From contig OX359278.1 of NCBI GenBank assembly GCA_947179155.2, forward strand, positions 22,035,244-22,099,243: 64,000 nucleotides of DNA, in the 5' to 3' direction. Positions 12,095 through 24,133 of this stretch are shown here, piece by piece (within the stretch, counting starts at the first letter, position 1; every line of letters begins with the position of its first letter). The translations under genes and the position numbers were made by a program. This DNA comes from Hedera helix. Lineage: Eukaryota; Streptophyta; Magnoliopsida; Apiales; Araliaceae. The notes under the pieces are model-generated. The model was not told the origin of the DNA. It made no database searches and was given only the letters and a program-made list of their open reading frames with translations.

Positions 12095-15000
12095 TGTGAC
12101 ACCCCGGATTTCTACAGAAATTCTAAGTAAGAATTATGGATAATTAAGTAAAGGAAATCTAGTTAAATGATTAAATGAGATTATTATGTGATTAAATTGA
12201 ATTAGTAAGTGATCAATGTGTTAAAAAGAACCTGTGTGATTGAAATTTCAAAGAGGGACCTATGTGGTTGAATTGATGACAAGGGATTTTGAGAGTAAAT
12301 AAAGGTCTATAGAATGTATAAGGACCAATGATTTATTTAAGGTGCATGAGAGAATCGAGATATGAAGAAATTATAATGAAAATGAATTCTGATAATTAAA
12401 TGGTTATATAACGGATTTGAGATAAATGATTTACTGTAATACCTATAATAAGGTAATTGAGAAGAATTATGGTAAGACACGATATTATGTCTCAGCAAGC
12501 TATAGATTGAATACGTGAATATGTGTATATGTATGTATTTGAGTAGGTAGAGCAAGAAAAGCTAAAGGTTAGAGAAAATGAGAAATATGTACATAAATTG
12601 ATATTTTGAGTTATGGATATTGATAGTAGGTTTAATGAATAGGCCTGAAGAGGCGAATATATGAGGATGATAAGTTAAGCCGAGTATGTAAGTGCGGTGA
12701 AGAAGAAATCGTATGACCTAATCAGATTATTAAGGAATGTTAAGTGCATAATATGTGAATGGGTAAAATTATAAAGAAATTGATATTTTGATTGGAATGA
12801 GATGTGTGAATACAGAATGTAATACCCCGAAAGTGCGTAGAAGGAATGTGGATAGCATGTATATTGAGAATTAACATTTTGTGGAATATACAAATAAGTC
12901 AAGGAACGTAAAGATTGTAAAATGACTATATGAGTTTAGAAGGAGAAATGATAATGAATTTTGGGTAATCCGGTCGAGGTTCGCTTCACGAGGAAGCGGT
13001 TTATGGAAAAGTGAGTAATCCGACTATTTGAGATGTCGGAAATTGGAATTGAATTATTGAGGAATCAAAAGGTTTATAGAAATTGGAATTAAATGAATAA
13101 TATGAAATTTTGGAAAATATTATAGTAATTAATATGTGATTAATGAAATTGATATTTCAAAGTGTGACAAGTGATATGGGACAAACAAGTTATGAAGTAT
13201 TTGATGCAAGAATAAAAATTCAAGCCTAAGGAAACAAGTTTGGATCAAAATGGATTTGAATTGATGCGAAATTAAGCATAATATGATTTATATGGAATTT
13301 TATTTCTCTAGATTTTGTGAGTAAAATCCAAAGTGCCCTTAGTAATTTGATTAATGACAAATGAGTCCTAGGGTGGTTTAAAGACCATGAATGTCCTTGA
13401 CAAGTTAAAGAGTTACCATGGTATCCTTTGAAGGGAATTGTCATATATGCCATTAGAAGTTCATGTGAAATGCCTTAACCGTCCCTAACCATACTTGGAT
13501 TAAACTTAACTAGCTATAGTTAAGTGTTGGAGAATAATGAGTGCATATATGTATATGTTAAGTATCCAACTTGGGATTATTTTCAGCATTTCGAAAGTTC
13601 TAGCAAAGGGAGAGCAAGAGAGGAAGAGAAAGAGTTAGGGTTTGTAAGAAACCTTGGAGAATCCAAGAGAAAGAGTTCAAGCCAAGTGGAAATCATCCTC
13701 AAAATGGAGCATACAACCTTGAGCAAGCGTTATTGCATGAAGAAAGACAAGCTCTAAGAAGGTATAACAAAGTTTAAGTTATGAACTTTGATGTTTAAGT
13801 GTTTAAATTCAAGTCTAGGTATGGCCATGCATGAATCCTTGAAAGATAAGGGTTGATTATGAAGTTTATGTGTTATATATGTGATTATTTATGGAACCCT
13901 AGGCTCAAAGGTTGAAGAACAAAGGGGGTATACTATTATGTATAATTTTAAAGTTAGAAATCAAGATTTAAGATATGATCATGTGTTATATGTTGATAGA
14001 TTTGATGAAAACCTAGCTAGACAAGTTGAACAAGTTTAAAACATGAAAAGATTCATGTTAGATAGCATATAAGATGCTTAAATGGTTGAGAAGTATGATA
14101 TGTGGAGAGAGAATACTATATTAGGCTATACTTTTTGTATAGAATGCGTAATAATCTGTAAAGTGCACTAGAATGTGCATATGGAAGTTATAGAGACGTG
14201 CAAAGTCGTTAAATATGTTTGTGATAACCTATGTGGTGCATGGAGTCAAGAATTGAAATTGAGGTTAAGTTTGGAAATGAAAAGTTTTGCAAAAGTTTAT
14301 GAAAATCCAATTCAAGAGTGATTTTTGGCAATTTTGAGAATTTAAAGATAAAGTGAATTCAAATAAGTCACTTTCATGTTTATACATGTGTTTAGGTTGA
14401 TTTGGTAACCAATGGAATTAAAATTGAATGAAATGGCAAGTCGAACGATCGAAAGCGATCGTTTCGAACCTAAACGGATTTTTACGGACAAAAGTCGCCT
14501 CGTGCGAAGTTTTATCGTTTTGAAAGTTCAGATATGTCATATATAGGTTATATGAGCTATGCCAAGTGTTGGATTGGAGTTTTAAAGTAAATGGCCAAAA
14601 ATCACAAGGATTGCAAAAGTTGGTTCTGAAAAATCTGAAATTTGGCTAAGTCTGAAACTGAGTTGAATAGGCCTCCTATGGACTAGTGTATATCTGATTT
14701 TAAAGAGCCAAATGAGGCAAATGAAAATTTTATAAAATACTATGGTATAAGGTCTACATGTGTACCAAATTTGGTATCAATTGGATGTACGGTTAAAGAA
14801 TTAAAATTCACCAAAGCAGCAGCAAAAATCAAATTTTCAGATTTCTGGGCCACGGCCTAGGCCATGGTTTTGTAGGCAAAACCACGGCCGGGGCCATGTT
14901 TGGCTGAGAGGTTTTGGCCGGGGCCATGGATATCTAGGCCAAAAGCCGGCCGGGGCCGCAGTTGACAGAGTTTAAAAAAAATGATATTTTTGACCCGAAA

Positions 15001-16371
15001 TGAAATGTTTTGATACTAAATGATAGAGATAAGTTATGTAAACCCTAGATTGATAAAAATAGACTATGTAAAGGGTGTTGTGGTATAATGATATAATGAA
15101 TGACATAATATAACATGCCTAAAGCCAAGCCAAAGCATGTTTAGGGTTGTGAAAAAGGTCGAAATCAAGTTAGGGTATTTTATAAACCTATGTAAGGTAT
15201 AATACATCAAATGTAATATGATTAGAGACGAATGGTCGTGTAATTATGAATTAAGTTTGACAAGTTAAATGAGTTTATGATCCTATAATGATGAATATAG
15301 ATTGTGTGTTTACAGATAGCGCTCGAAGTAGCAACCCAATGCAATGAAGGATAGAAAGGTCAAGCGAGGCAATAAAGGTTAAGTATATAAAGGCGTACAG
15401 GCAAGTTTTTCAGACTTAAGTGTATTAGATATTCTATGTGAGCTACGTGATAGCATGTGAGTTGAATGTTCCTTATGTGCAACTATGTGGATTAAATTGC
15501 TAATTGAATTACGTGACATTAAGCATAGTATGTTAAGGTAAAGGATGCATGATGCATATTTGGAATTGTGAGCATGAAAGGTGTTATCTGAATTACTTGC
15601 TGAGCCTATGTGCTCATTCTTGCTATGTACTAACTTTTCAGGTAAAGTACAAGAAGGCCGGATGTTCCGGTTAAGCTAAGGTAAAGAAACGTGAATGCAT
15701 GGACAAGCGCGAGGAAATTTGTGACATGTAGATTTGTATAAATGCAAGTTATGTAATAGTTGATTTTAAATGACAAATCTAGATGGTATATGAAGATGTA
15801 TGGTTTGTAAATTCATATAGATAAATGAGCATGTATGTACTATTTAAAGTAGAGGATGTAATGAAGTCGTATGACTATAATATTATGATAAGTCGAGTCT
15901 GATATAAACTAGGACTCGCATGTATGGTATAGATGTATGAATAGGGATATGCATGATATTGTAGAATATATACAGATATATATGAATAGTAGCAGGTGCA
16001 CGATAGGTATATGCAAACGGGCCATGTATAGACAGATCATGGCGAAATTTTTATTACAGGTTATGTAAATCGTAATATACTTGATTATGAATTGAAATAG
16101 ACTCGGTCAAAATTGTTAACTGTTTGACCTAAGTTTAATGAAAGGTAAAGTGAACGTTGCGATCCTGAGACAGGTAAGGAATGTAAGTTAAATAAGTTTT
16201 AAGATAAAAAAAAAAAAAAAGGACCGCATTTATGGTCAACAGAACGATGTTAAAGGTCAAAGGTTAAAGTTTAACGCATGAGATCCCGGTTAATAAGGTT
16301 TTAAGTAAATCACTATGTAATCTAGATATAACTGGACTTAATTAAGGAATGTGGGATCTCGGGCTATTAGA
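12095..16371 (+). mobile_element. Solo LTR C (4277 bp) with TSD gtcac
   Basis: Starts TGTGACACCCCGG and ends ..GGGCTATTAGA. The direct repeat gtcac is present at 12090-12094 and 16372-16376. The terminal CA appears to have mutated to GA. Internal order is as in the other LTRs: purine-rich leader at about 13605-13760 ending in donor-like AAG|GT at 13759-13763, a GC island at about 14848-14965, then the 3' segment with 'tgagcctatgtgctcattct' near 15601. A small inverted repeat, AACGATCG-aaag-CGATCGTT, lies at about 14452-14471. A poly-A run lies near 16205. There is no internal region or second LTR, hence solo. It interrupts reverse LTR B. Confidence 0.8.
14848..14965. repeat. GC-rich palindromic island of LTR C
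   Basis: Repeated 'ggccggggccatg'-type blocks with the perfect palindrome GGCCTAGGCC at 14854-14863. It is positionally equivalent to the islands in A, solo LTR 1, E and F but different in sequence. Confidence 0.65.
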
Positions 16372-16376
16372 GTCAC

Positions 16377-16677
16377 CCATTTGATATTCACATTAATTAA
16401 ATCACATGATCCAATTAGGTTTATTATATTTAAAATTAATTGAATATTTACATAAACTTAATGTCTTACCAATCATTTGATATTAAAATTCTTAGGTTAG
16501 TCCATTAATTTAATATACCCATTAATTGAACTTTCCTTTAATTTAATCAAACATATAGTCACATAGTCAACCAATCACATAAGACTTTAAATTAATTCTC
16601 ACAAAAAAAAAATAATTTATTAAAAATTAAATTTTTAATTTTATCTATAAGGTCACTTAAAATTTTTGGTCATTACA
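16377..16677 (-). mobile_element. Reverse LTR B, segment 4 (terminus)
   Basis: AT-rich end of LTR B, closing with '..ttggtcattaca' at 16677, the reverse complement of a TGTAATgacc-type LTR start like those at 47194 and 53430. It is followed by gcgtc, which nearly matches the gcgcc preceding B at 2466-2470. Confidence 0.6.
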
Positions 16678-17800
16678 GCGTCCACGGATACAAAGGGAGT
16701 GGCGCAGCTACATCACTCCACCAGATTTTAAAACCTATATTTTTTTTTAAAAAAAAAAATCCAACTTTTGTTCATTTAATTTGTATGTTCATAAAACCTC
16801 CAAATCGTCTTGGATTAGACCACTCAACACCATGCATACAAAAATTAATTAGACTATCATCATACACTGGTTTATTTTTATATTCCTCCTTGGGCTCATA
16901 AACTAATCCAACATTTGGGCAAGACCAAGTTAAATTATTTAAGCTTACCGTAAGGCTTAACCCGTCAAACTAAATAATTATTTCATCATCTACATGGGGA
17001 TAATCATCGTTACACTTGATTTCTTAATTTATTCTTGGGCTTCTTTTATCATTTAAGCGTTTTAACACTTATCATTGCCATACTTAATTCATACTCTTCT
17101 TGGCTTCGATATATATTATTGTGTGATCAATACATTGTTTACTCTCTTTCTTTCATTAATCCGGACATAATGCGTCCTATTTATAATTAATTATACATTT
17201 CGTATTCCCACCACTTTACATCTCGCTTCGTATCACTATCACATTTCCCATTTTCTCTCGTGAAAATGTTTGAATATCTCATACGTACAAATACTCGTAA
17301 AAATTTTCACAATGTTATATTATAACAATTCTCTTTCTAGTCATAAGACTCCCTCTACCGAAGTCTTCTCATTGCTACTCTTCCTTTCTCATTTCTTATT
17401 TTTATTAGTTCTATCTTTTACGTTAAATGCTCTTTTTATTTTTGCTCAATCATAGTAATTCATAACTTATTATAATTTAATCGTCTATTAGATCATTAAA
17501 ATGCCTTACTTTAATAACTGATCTACTATCCTCCTTTCATAGCTTCCTTGGAGCCTTTTGCCACGAAAGCCTCTTTTTACATTAATACACATATTAAATC
17601 GTATATGTCCTTACTAACACATAACTTAAATAAAAATTTAACCATTTCTCTACACATTCCTCTCTCTAAATTTTAGGTTCCATATCTTAACCTTATATTT
17701 TCTTTATTGGCTCTCTTTTAATTTCCTTATATAAGAATAGTCGTACACTACAATCGCATTATTTATTTTTATTAGTCTAATAATTATTTGGGATATTACA
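16678..17800 (-). mobile_element. Reverse LTR D, right piece
   Basis: Begins in a GC-rich patch ('ccacggatacaaagggagtg'), continues with 'ttgggctcataaac' and 'ttgggcttcttt' words (complements of the family's 'gcccaa' words), and ends '..ttatttgggatattaca' at 17800, the complement of TGTAATATCCC. No purine tract lies outside the end, so this may be the outer edge of a 5' or solo LTR. Its other half is left of the window because LTRs A and B sit in its GC island. No coding sequence; the ORF at 17270-17455 is low-complexity chance. Confidence 0.6.
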
Positions 17801-20118
17801 TTAAAAAAATTAAATTAAAAATTAATAAGATCAGACAAAATTTATAGTTTTAATTATATAATTGATTTTGTGGAGTGTTGAAAAATTTCATCAACCAAAC
17901 TTTCTCTTCTCCAAAACTCTTTCACTTTTGGAGAGAAAACGATCATAACATTTTTTTCATTCTTTTCTTTCCTATCCTCAACACACCTTCCAAATCATAG
18001 TATAGTTACAGTATCGCGCCAATATGTGAAATGTATTTTGTTTAAAGTTAAAATAGTCTTTATTTGATGAAACAGATCACTATAGTTAGTTTAACTATTA
18101 ACACAAAGATTAAAAAAAATTGGCCACAAGAGAAAATAACTAATTCTCCGAGAGAAACACAATAGTATTATAATAGATATATATAAAAAATAAAAAAACT
18201 TCAAAAATCGTAAAATAACATATTTACAGTCAAACACTTTTCAATCTTAATTAAAAAATAAATAAATAACAAAATAATAAAACTTAAAAATAATCTAACA
18301 TATTAGCAAACTTTGACTAGCGACTAAACTTTAATATATTATTAGTTCCATAATTTTTACTCAATTAAAAATTACGCTTATTTGAAATTTACTCGATTAA
18401 AACTTTTATCCGGTCAAGATTTACTTTGACTTTGTTCTTGTATCAACTATTGGCACAGGAAATACAATAAGATAAAACCTGATATGATTATGAATCGTTT
18501 TCGTCCGTCCGTCCGTCCGTCCTTCCGACCTCGGACTCTAAATTTGGTGGTCGTAGATTTTTTGTTTTGGTTGGTTTTGAGAATTCCAAGTCCTTTACTT
18601 CTCAATTCCCATCCGATAGGATAACTACGCCATGTGATAACTGAGGCTAGGAACAATAATTAGGATAACGTTTGGCATATTAGTTTTGACTTTTACGTTT
18701 TAGTAGCTAAAGTCAATGTCTCTGCAAACCGCAGTAATTGAAATTAACCTTAGACTTTTGGACTTTTGGTACATTCTAAAAAGCAGAGTTCGACTTTTGG
18801 AAGAGTGTATTGTCACCTTAAATCTAGAGAATTATTATTTTTATAAATAAAATTAATATTTTTATAAAATTTTATATGCAAATATAATTTTTATTTATTA
18901 TTAATATAAATTTTTTTTTTATAAAAATATTAATTTTTTTCATAAAAACGTTAGTTCGATAAATTTATTGTACTTATCCACTCTTTAAACATGTTGTTTG
19001 GGTTCTTTCTGTGTCTTGTTTAATTAGGAAAATTCATAGACATTGGGTGGATAAAGCCCATAAGTTAAGACTGCCTTTCAAGTAAAACATGTATTTCATT
19101 ATTTTTATTATATAGATCATTTAACACATAATTATATATGTTAAGAAATTTTATTAGTATTAATATTAGTTTAAAATTTTATTACTATCCATGTATTAAT
19201 TAATTACTCATTCTTCTCTCTCTCTCTTAATTATTTTATCTTTATGGGTAAAATAGAAAATGATAAAAAAAAATTCCCCTATATATATGAAAAATGTCTT
19301 ATATTATGAAAAAAAGAAAAAATTTCTAAAACGACTTATATAATAAAAAGAAGAAAATACTATTTTTCAATCCTAAAGCATGCTTTATTTATTTTAAAAA
19401 GAGAGGAAAATATGGAAAACCAAATCAATTTTTTCATCCCTTCCTTTTCGAGCCAGAAATCATAATTTTCATATTTGATTCCTCTCTAATACATTTTCAC
19501 TCCAATTTTATTTAATATATTAATTTTTTTATATTTTTAATAAATATAATCGAAATCAAGACTTATTATTTGATTTATAATGTTAAATAAAAATAATCCG
19601 ATATTTTTTCATGATTTGATGAATATGAGTATTTGTCATTATAGTTTTAATGGCTAAAAGTTCTTCTTATGTTTTAACGATAAAAATGCATTCAGTGATT
19701 CTAATTTTTTTTTTGTAGAATATCTATTAACATAGTCGGATAATGACTAACAAAAACATAAAGATAAGAGAATGGTGTATTGGATATAATTAAAGGAAAA
19801 TTACAATGAAAGAGAACCAAATCCATTTTTTAAAATGACCCTTTGGTATATCACTATTTTTGCGTTTTTTTTTTTAGAATTCAAATTATAAGATTATTAT
19901 TAAATTTTAAAAATTAATTTAAATTATTTATAAACTTAAAATTAAAATAATTCATCAAAAATTATAAAATAATAAATTTTAAAAAATAAGATACACGGTT
20001 TCAGTAGTAGAAGCCCACACGTCATGAACCCCATACGTCAGTTGTTGTCACCAGCACGTGGAGGCGCGTGATGCCTCTGCCACCGGGGACGTTCCAACAC
20101 AGAACGGCAAAACATAAG
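17801..20118. other. AT-rich intergenic sequence, no gene recognised
   Basis: I see long A/T runs and no convincing ORF, RNA gene or complete element. It includes a short GTCC tetranucleotide repeat (about five copies, 18502-18523) and a slightly GC-richer patch at about 20000-20110 ('cagcacgtggaggcgcgtga') that could be leftover genic sequence but which I cannot identify. A segment around 18665-18830 begins 'aacgtttggcatatta', a style seen at MITE ends, but I could not find a matching partner end. Confidence 0.5.
18502..18523. repeat. GTCC tetranucleotide microsatellite
   Basis: About five perfect copies of the 4-bp unit, followed by decayed copies to about 18530. Confidence 0.8.
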
Positions 20119-20479
20119 ATAATACCGCTGAGGTTATTCAGTTTTCAGAATTTGATAACTAAACTTTAAAAATATAGAATTAGGTTATTATATTTTTAAA
20201 AATTTATTAATTGGGTTATTTTGTCTAATTTTTGTGACAAACATTAATTAATATCTACTTGGCATTTTTATAAAAATAAAAAATTCAAAAAAATGACATG
20301 AAAAATAAAGCTGACTTATTTTTATTTTTTATTTAAGTTGCAGAAGAAACTAAATACAAAAATAAAAACAATACTTATGCGGTAAAAAATTAATTAAAAT
20401 TTCAAATAAATAAAAAAATAAAATTAGAATTCCCAATCTACCCCTTCTCATCTCCTACCTCTCTTTCCATCCCTTGATT

Positions 20480-20822
20480 GGTGTTCCGTGTCAACTTATA
20501 AATTAGTCAATTAAACTTATAAGTTGATAAGTTAAAATAAGTGTTCGATCACAATTTTTTTTTTTTTACAAGTAAAAAAAAAATTCAAATAAAAATAAAA
20601 ATTTAGAACTTAAAAAAATAACTTATTAATCATTTTTTTTTAAGTTCGTCAACTCTAATAAAATGACAAAAATACCTTCTTTTATTTTTTTAACATTTTT
20701 TTATTAAAAGACATTTTAATAATCTTTACATTTTACTTAACTTATAAATCATTATTAGCCGAATACATCTACAACTATTACTTATAATTTTTGACTTGTA
20801 AATAAAAGTGATGCCGAACACT
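20480..20822. mobile_element. MITE-like inverted-repeat element
   Basis: The left end 'ggtgttccgtgtcaacttat' and the complement of the right end, 'gtgttcggcatcacttttat', are similar. Both continue with 'aagtca/tagtcaa..ataagt' blocks. The interior is non-coding and AT-rich. Size and form fit a MITE; the superfamily and target duplication are undetermined. Confidence 0.4.
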
Positions 20823-20889
20823 TTTATTTATAAATCTACTAAAATTTTAATTTAAAAATCTACTAAAATTTTATCATTTAAGTTAAAAA

Positions 20890-21187
20890 AACAGTCATTC
20901 CGAACGGTCCCTAGCCAAAGCTCCCCCGTCCGATTCACCGAGAATGATTTTCCTGTCTCCGGATCAACAATCTTCGCCTCCATGCTTGGCGACAACATCC
21001 CCGTCATGCCGTACCTTTTATTCTCTTCTAACGAATCCGTTGACGCCCTTATTCCGGTTGACTCCATCAACCCATACCCCTGCAAAATTGTCACTGCCGG
21101 AAACATAGGGACGGTGCAGATGAAAGTTTGTTCCCCTTCGTCCAATCTAAACCGTCCAACTATCGTCTGTACCATCCCGATCAGATA
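20890..21187 (-). pseudogene. 4-coumarate:CoA ligase-like (OPC-8:0 CoA ligase type) fragment, internally deleted
   Basis: A minus-strand reading of about 95 residues (ATG at 21175) contains two pieces of an acyl-activating AMP-binding enzyme. The first 25 residues (to about 21101; for example 'GRFRLDEGEQTFICTVPMF') match the segment before the mid-domain of 4CL-like proteins. The next residues jump directly to 'VTILQGYGLMEST', 'LSPSMEAKIVDPETGK' and 'NRTGELWLG'. In intact family members (about 540-560 residues, peroxisomal or cytosolic, forming acyl-CoA through an acyl-adenylate) these pieces are separated by roughly 100 residues, so there is an internal deletion. The conserved Thr of the GYGLTEST motif is Met. 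Sequence after GELWLG loses similarity and runs into AT-rich DNA. It is not functional. It lies inside inverted repeats, suggesting transposon capture. Family assignment is from motif memory, without a search. Confidence 0.75.
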
Positions 21188-22094
21188 CTCCTACTGGCAA
21201 GCAACACCACAACTGAGCATACCCAATTTTTACCCAAAACAAAATATTACAATATAATTACAATACAAACCCCTCAGATTCAACAATTTTATAGCTTGAA
21301 GATTAGATTCATAATTGATTCGCATTCAGTCTAGATAACCATATATACATACGTCCAGTGATAAGCACATCAATTTGTTAAAACAATTAGAAACAATGGA
21401 TACAGAGAAGATAATTGAAAAGGACTATAAGATCAACCATCAACTAACTTATAAAAATCAGAAAAGCAATATCAGATTTATAATGTACGTCAAATAACGA
21501 GAAACGAGGTTGATAAATCCAAATTATTCATTATCACTGCAAAATTCACAAATAAGATTTCGTAAATCAATGCAATTAGGAGAATTAGGAGACAGAGGCG
21601 GAGATTTTGAATTCAGATCTTGTATTCAGATTTCTTTACCCAGATCCCCAATTTAAAAAGTTAGGGTATTTCTATTAATTAGAGAAAATTGATGGCGGGT
21701 GTTGGGGAAGAAGAGTGGACTATGAGAATCAAGGATTGAGGAAGAAGAATTAGAGGAAGATAAAGAATTAGAGGAAGAACGTCAGAATAGCCATTGATGA
21801 GAGAGAAAATTTTAGTAGATGAAAAGATGAACGGAAGTGAAGAGATAGAGAAGAAAAAAAAATAAAAATTACAAGTTATTTTCTTTTTGCCTAGCTTGCC
21901 CATATCACTATTTGATTTGATTTTTTAATTTTTTTAAAAAAGCCACATCGGAAAATAAATGTAGAATTTTAATGTCTGTCTGTTAAATTAGACGGAATGG
22001 TTCAATTAATAATTTTTAAAAAATATAATGATTCAATTTTATTTTTTTAAAATTTAGTGACTAATATTTAAATTGAGACTTTAATGGTATAATC

Positions 22095-22879
22095 CTTTTC
22101 TGATCATTCTTTAAGTTCCTAAATCACTCTTCCAGTTCTCAGACAGTCTAGATCTACGGGGTTTTTTTTCCCAGTGGAAAGCAAAAACTTTACCGTGTGT
22201 ATAGTGTCGTTTCAGATTGGCGAGGGAGGCATATGTTTCATGGCTGATTCATTATCAACCACTCGTGAATCGGCTACATCCATCCAGTGATATAATCCGT
22301 GGATTTGAAAGTAATTAAAGCTAAAAGTCCCAAGAGAACTATGTTGGGTCAAAAAGTTTCAATATTTCAAGGAAAATATCAGCAAAGGAGGGGAGCACAT
22401 TAAAGAAGCAATTCAAACTAAAAGTCGGGGAAGTTCTTTATCTTCTATTGGACCGCCTCCTGGCTTTCTATTACCATCGTACAAGACAGAGATTGGACAA
22501 ATTAAAGTCACAACTCACAATGCAGTGTTTGAATTAAAAGAATAAAATAGAGGAGGAAAAGAAATAATTTTAAGATATTTTAAGTAGATATTTAGTTATT
22601 GATGATGATAGATGATTTAATATAATGATAGAATAATCACATATATTTATTGTATTGGAATGAATTTTATTCTATTACTCTTTACATAAATTAAAAATAA
22701 AGAAAATAGAATGAATTTTTATTTTATTTGAATAATTTATCTTTCAAACTAATCCTCAAATACATTATTTTTTTTTTTAATTCAATTTTTCATTATATTT
22801 CCTGGTTACAAACGTAGCATAAGAGAAACAAAGGTCTGGGTTCCAAAAGTTCCAAAGAGGTAGGAAGTATAAAAATCAA
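22095..22879. other. Intergenic sequence, no gene recognised
   Basis: The first part (about 22120-22520) is of ordinary base composition without an ORF I can name. From about 22540 the sequence becomes A/T-rich with imperfect repeats of 'tagaatgaattttt'. No RNA gene or complete element recognised. Confidence 0.5.
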
Positions 22880-23640
22880 ACAAATGACGTGAAGACGAGC
22901 GAAAATGATAATAAGTATGGCTTCATAAAATTAATAGGAATGTGGAGGCGAAAGAGGCGATCAGATATATGCAGAATGGATGGATTTGTAACAGAAGATT
23001 GAAACTGTAGTGGGCAAAGAGGGAGATGAAAAAGTTTAAAGCTTCTATGAAAGGCGTACATCATGTCTGGAAACCAAAATTTGATAAGGTCATGAGAGAA
23101 ATAAGTTTGAAGATGTGCAAAGAAAGAGTATCATAAAAAAGGTGGTGGGTGTTGATGAAGAGGTAAAAAAATGTATAGAGTGATGTCGGGTAATAATTAC
23201 AAAGGATGATCTTTTTATGAATGAGATCAAGGTGATCACGAATTCCATTGATGCGGAATTTCTAGTATGGTTTAATGGGGAGATCAGAAGATGATAGTTG
23301 TTTGTGCCACTAAGGAGGAATCTGCTAAACTGGACAGTAACGGAAAAGGTGAAGGATTTCTTTATTACAGTGGGAAAAAAATGCAAGAAATTGTTAAAAG
23401 ATTCAAGAATGACATGGATTGAATGCATGGGAATCCCGATTCAGTTGTGGTCTAGGGTTACAATGAAAAATATAGCTGCAGCGTGGAGAAGTGTAGTTGC
23501 TCTACATCCGCAATCAGAACAATGCGAAAGTTATCGTTCAAGCTAAATTATTGAGTCAGACAAATTCTATTGAAATGTTCGATGAACTTATTAATTTGGA
23601 ATGCAAAGGGCAAGGATATATATAATAAAATTCCAAGAAA
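22880..23640 (+). pseudogene. RRM / DUF4283-type gene relic
   Basis: Broken plus-strand coding matches in several frames. Around 22915-23030 two overlapping frames give 'KYGFIK' then 'NVEAKEAIRYM', 'NGWICNRRLKL' and 'WAKR', an RRM-like end with RNP-1-like and helix-2 elements. A 'VWKPK' linker follows near 23065. At 23298-23546 a frame includes 'MTWIECMGIPIQLWS' and 'MKNIAAAWRSVVAL', the W-x-x-GxPxxLW pattern of the DUF4283 region in plant LINE ORF1-like and RRM-DUF4283 proteins. Frameshifts and stops separate the parts. I infer a dead copy of such a gene or a LINE ORF1 fragment; no reverse transcriptase follows. It ends next to the gypsy element starting at 23671. Confidence 0.5.
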
Positions 23641-23670
23641 GGCGAAAGAAGAAGATAATTATGGAGGAAA

Positions 23671-24086
23671 TGTAATACCCGGGCTCTCCTAAAGTCCCAC
23701 GTCACCCCTTTTTAAAATTTCATCCATTCCCTTAGCTTATATATATGAGATTATCTTTTTAGTTTTTAAACACTCAACATTAAGTATCTCTCATTTGTGT
23801 GAGGAACTAACTTTTTAGTGTGAGAATCTTCTTAGCAAGTACTTCCTTAGTTAAAATATTTTTCGATATCAAGGATGTAAGCGGACTGCGAACCTTATAA
23901 TTTCGGGTATGTCTTTTTTTTTTTTTTTCTTTGTCTAATTATTTAATTTTCTGTATTTGTTTTAATTTTGTAATTTTAATTTTTATATGCTATTTAGTTT
24001 GTTAGTTGATATATTTTGGTATATCTTTGTTAGTAATTATCATTTTGGGTTATTAGATTAATATTTTATAACTTTAGAGTTTTGAC

Positions 24087-24133
<47 letters not shown>

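Larger units (their letters stand above)
20119..22094. mobile_element. Putative Pack-MULE-like element carrying a 4CL-like fragment
   Basis: The left 170 bp (from 20119, 'gataatacc...') and the reverse complement of the right 170 bp (ending 22094, '...ggtataatc') align over most of their length. Shared blocks include 'ctaaa.tttaaaaa.ata.aatt', 'ttattatatttttt-aaaaat' and 'tattaattg...att..gtctaattt'. Long imperfect inverted repeats around a fragment of an unrelated gene are the known form of Pack-MULEs (Mutator-like elements with captured gene pieces). No transposase was seen. I could not find a convincing 9-11 bp target duplication, and AT richness inflates the similarity. An alternative is an ordinary pseudogene flanked by related MITEs. 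Confidence 0.4.
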
